Shown here piece after piece: positions 22,434 to 24,653 of a stretch of DNA of 24,653 nucleotides. Position 1 is the first letter of the stretch, and the number at the start of each line of letters is the position of its first letter. The position numbers were made by a program, and so were the translations under genes. Source of the stretch: JBAWXE01 sp037144255. Its GTDB lineage: Bacteria > Bacteroidota > Bacteroidia > Chitinophagales > Chitinophagaceae. Under the pieces are notes generated by a model. The model did not search any database and was not told the DNA's origin. It was given only the letters and a program-made list of their open reading frames with translations. The stretch is from assembly GCA_037144255.1 (NCBI GenBank), contig JBAWXE010000035.1, forward strand, positions 1-24,653, given 5' to 3'.

Positions 22434-24653
22434 TTATTTATTGATCACCACTTTCTTATTGAATACAACTCCATTGATAGTAATGGTTGCTGTATAGATA
22501 CCTGCACTCAGGTTTCTGGTGCTTACGAATACCTTATTGTTGTTAGTGCCCTCGAACTCGTTAGTGAATACGGTACGACCTTGTACATCCAGTATCTTAA
22601 CTAAGATAGGTTTAACAAAATTCTGGTTGAATTGAATATCGAATGAACCATTGTTAGGGTTAGGTACGATATCTATAGCATTTACATCCAAATTGTTCAA
22701 TTCTTCAATACTTACAGGATTGTTTACATGTACTGTATCAGAGTATACTGTAGAAGTACAGCCATTATAACTTACTGTTAGTGTGATGGTTTTTGTACCA
22801 GGGGTATTCCAAACTACAGATTGTGGACCTTGTGTAGTACCACCCGGTGTAGCTACACCACCACCAAAATTCCAGGTGTAGGTAGCACTAGCAGGTGCAT
22901 TACCCGTATAAGTTACTATATCTGCTATGTTATTGGTAGTAATATGGGTAGCCACTGAGAATGTAGCTGTAGGGGTAACATTGGACACTGAGAAAGAAGT
23001 ACCGTTGCCACAGTTATTGACACCGTTTACTGTAATAGTAGCAGGTGCAGTACCTACTGTAAGTGTAATAGAGTTAGTAGTGCTGGTACCGCTCCAACCT
23101 GTACCGGATACTGTCCATAAATAGCTGGTAGCATTTGGTACTATAGGTGTGGTAACTGTAATAGTGCTACCGGAACATAATGTAGTAGGAACATTGATTG
23201 CAGTGTCAGCATCCGGTAATACAGCTAAATGAGAAACAAAAGTATCAGCAGCACCTGTACCACAAGCATTGATACCTTGTACAATGATGAGTGCAGAGTC
23301 TGTACCAACAGTAGCATTCAGTGTGCTGGTAGTGCTGGTACCTGCCCAACCTGTACCTAGTGCTTGCCATATATAAGATGTAAGCGTAGCAGGGCTGGCA
23401 GTATACGTAGCTGTAATAGTGCCAGGACAAGGCGCTGTAGTTGTAGTGATGGTAGGGGCTGCAGGAACAGTAGCAGGAGTAACATTGAAAGTAAATGTGC
23501 TACTAGAGCCACATGAGTTTTGTGCAGAAACTGTGATAGTACCCACACCTGTACCAGCAGTGGCAACAAGACTACTTGTAGTGCTGCTACCGGTCCAACC
23601 TGTACCCGACACTGTCCAAGTATAAGCATGAGCGCCAGTGTCACTAGGCGCTGTATATGTAGCATTAGCGCCTATGCATGGTGCAGCAGGCAATGGAGAA
23701 ATAGTAGGTGTAAGAGGAGTAGGGCAGATAACATAATGAGCCCACCAGGTATCCCAGTTATTAGCAGAAGTATATGAACATTCTTGTAATGTCCAGAAGT
23801 CGGCATCATTTCTAGGGTCTACACAAGTACCTGAGTAATCACCCCATCTGTTCTCACCACCACCAAATGTTTGGTAGTAAGAGGTTTGACCAGCTCTGAA
23901 CATGTGTAATGGTCTGATAGAGTCAATAGGGTCTGTATGAGAATGAAAGCTATAAGCACAGCTAGGATGTATAGCAGATGAGAACATAGTATAACCTATC
24001 AATGCATCATCGTACTGATTTACGGCTATAGAAGGGAAAGCATAAAACTGTGCAGCCGTAGGATCATCGATCTTACCTATTTGTAAAGGAATCCCTGTAG
24101 TATCTATCTGCCACCACATAATTGCTGTTCTGTTAGGAGCAGCTACCGGTAAGAAAGCATTATAAGAGCACCATAGTCTACCATTTCTATGAACGCAGTT
24201 ATTGATACGATCATCGTTGTTCTGTATCTTATTGGTAGTGCCTAATTGTGGTGCGAAATCGCCTCCGCCATTTCCATTACCACCCCAATGCAATGCTGTT
24301 GAGGTAGAATAACCAACAGATGTGAGGGTTTCTGAACCCACATTACCCGCTATTTTCCATAGTTTCAGCTGACCGTTTACACCATTATAATTTTCAATAC
24401 AAAACAAACTTCCGCGAGTGGTATCATAAGTTAGTGCTGGACAAAGAGTAAAGGCATTTGATTGTGTCTTTATTGTCGGGGTAATTGTAGGTGGGCCTGC
24501 AAGAATAGCAGCTTTGCTAAAAATATAAACTTGTGCACCTACACCATTCCCAGAAGTATTTGAGAAAAGGTTTCCTGCCGCAACGATCCATTTTTTATTG
24601 AAACCGATGTTGGTAAAATCTAACCAGTTGGCACCAGTATTATCTACCAGTAC
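22434..24653 (-). CDS. T9SS-secreted protein with Ig/PKD-like repeats (5' end outside the window)
   Basis: The frame is open from the right edge to 22434, so the N-terminus and signal peptide are missing; 739 residues are visible. The first 310 or so contain a repeat-rich, probably beta-propeller region with GGGENRWGDYSG and DADFWTLQE, a pattern common in large secreted Bacteroidota proteins. Three Ig/PKD-like repeats follow (genomic 23690-22968), each with a TWTVSGTGW-type core and a paired Cys, then a PKD domain with TYTWNFGGG (about 22967-22722). The end is a T9SS type A sorting domain (IVPNPNNGSFDI ... LDVQGRTVF ... NLSAGIYTATI ... KKVVINK), which directs outer-membrane export and surface attachment or release. 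A TTG at 24407 is not the start. The exact substrate or ligand is unknown. Confidence 0.93.
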   Translation of the reverse strand, partial: VLVDNTGANWLDFTNIGFNKKWIVAAGNLFSNTSGNGVGAQVYIFSKAAILAGPPTITPTIKTQSNAFTLCPALTYDTTRGSLFCIENYNGVNGQLKLWKIAGNVGSETLTSVGYSTSTALHWGGNGNGGGDFAPQLGTTNKIQNNDDRINNCVHRNGRLWCSYNAFLPVAAPNRTAIMWWQIDTTGIPLQIGKIDDPTAAQFYAFPSIAVNQYDDALIGYTMFSSAIHPSCAYSFHSHTDPIDSIRPLHMFRAGQTSYYQTFGGGENRWGDYSGTCVDPRNDADFWTLQECSYTSANNWDTWWAHYVICPTPLTPTISPLPAAPCIGANATYTAPSDTGAHAYTWTVSGTGWTGSSTTSSLVATAGTGVGTITVSAQNSCGSSSTFTFNVTPATVPAAPTITTTTAPCPGTITATYTASPATLTSYIWQALGTGWAGTSTTSTLNATVGTDSALIIVQGINACGTGAADTFVSHLAVLPDADTAINVPTTLCSGSTITVTTPIVPNATSYLWTVSGTGWSGTSTTNSITLTVGTAPATITVNGVNNCGNGTSFSVSNVTPTATFSVATHITTNNIADIVTYTGNAPASATYTWNFGGGVATPGGTTQGPQSVVWNTPGTKTITLTVSYNGCTSTVYSDTVHVNNPVSIEELNNLDVNAIDIVPNPNNGSFDIQFNQNFVKPILVKILDVQGRTVFTNEFEGTNNNKVFVSTRNLSAGIYTATITINGVVFNKKVVINK
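22968..23690 (-). repeat. three tandem Ig/PKD-like repeat units in the cargo gene
   Basis: Units with a period of about 250 nt are visible at DNA level. The string CCAACCTGTACC recurs near 23093, 23346 and 23595, on the + strand, and encodes the GTGW core. Copies differ at many positions, so this is domain duplication rather than a recent satellite. Confidence 0.75.

Noticed and set aside
23357..23665. Leu/Gln-rich open frame of 102 codons on the minus strand
   Set aside because: It is a shifted frame inside the repeat region of the T9SS cargo; the repetitive Gly/Thr/Val codons create it.
22968..23690. Regularly spaced similar strings resembling a repeat array
   Set aside because: The period of about 250 nt lies in a continuous reading frame and encodes Ig/PKD-like domains; there are no short identical repeats with unique spacers, so it is not CRISPR.

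Overview
The window looks like the chromosome of a member of the Bacteroidota, probably Chitinophagaceae-like (family level is inference). Three things point there. Lineage-associated protein families are present: two secreted multidomain proteins with C-terminal type IX secretion (T9SS) sorting domains, an IPExxxVDY-family protein and a DUF2723 membrane enzyme. Candidate promoters fit the TTG / TAnnTTTG pattern. Shine-Dalgarno sequences are scarce and the DNA is AT-rich. No insertion sequence, phage gene, rRNA or CRISPR array was seen.

Layout. 87-4006 (+) is the distal spc ribosomal operon: rplR, rpsE, rpmD, rplO, secY, map. A terminator-like hairpin lies between rplO and secY, and a strong terminator follows map, so the usual continuation (infA, rpmJ, rpsM, rpsK, rpsD, rpoA, rplQ) is missing here. 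4082-4828 (-) is a short-chain dehydrogenase. 4911-6576 (-) is a T9SS cargo gene (GEVED plus fibronectin type III domains) broken by one in-frame stop and one single-base frameshift. 6756-7409 (+) is a Rossmann-fold NAD(P)-binding protein. 7415-9647 (-) holds lgt and a uridine-phosphorylase-like gene. tRNA-Cys(GCA) is at 9707-9777, followed by its own terminator and then htpG (9980-11860, +). 11956-15096 (-) is a large DUF2723 candidate O-mannosyltransferase, preceded by an IPExxxVDY gene (15224-15664, -). 15731-20710 (+) carries an SPFH/band-7 protein, purA, a lysine/aspartate block protein, pabB and an RRM RNA-binding protein. 20739-22282 (-) is a two-gene unit: DUF1569, then an AlkZ-like winged-helix protein. 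From 22434 to the right edge (-) a second T9SS cargo gene runs off the window.

How the genes fit together. Most are housekeeping: translation, Sec export, N-terminal methionine removal, lipoprotein maturation, purine and folate precursor synthesis, nucleoside salvage and chaperone function. A second theme is the cell envelope: SecY, Lgt, the DUF2723 enzyme and two T9SS cargoes, one of which carries several Bacteroidetes-type O-glycosylation sequons. The most unusual items are the lysine/aspartate block protein at 18149-18718, which ends in an SSB-tip-like acidic tail with a terminal Phe; the broken cargo gene; the AlkZ-like protein lacking the usual glutamine motif; and the early end of the ribosomal operon. 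I did not find an obviously new multi-gene system; the block protein between purA and pabB is the best candidate for an undescribed function.
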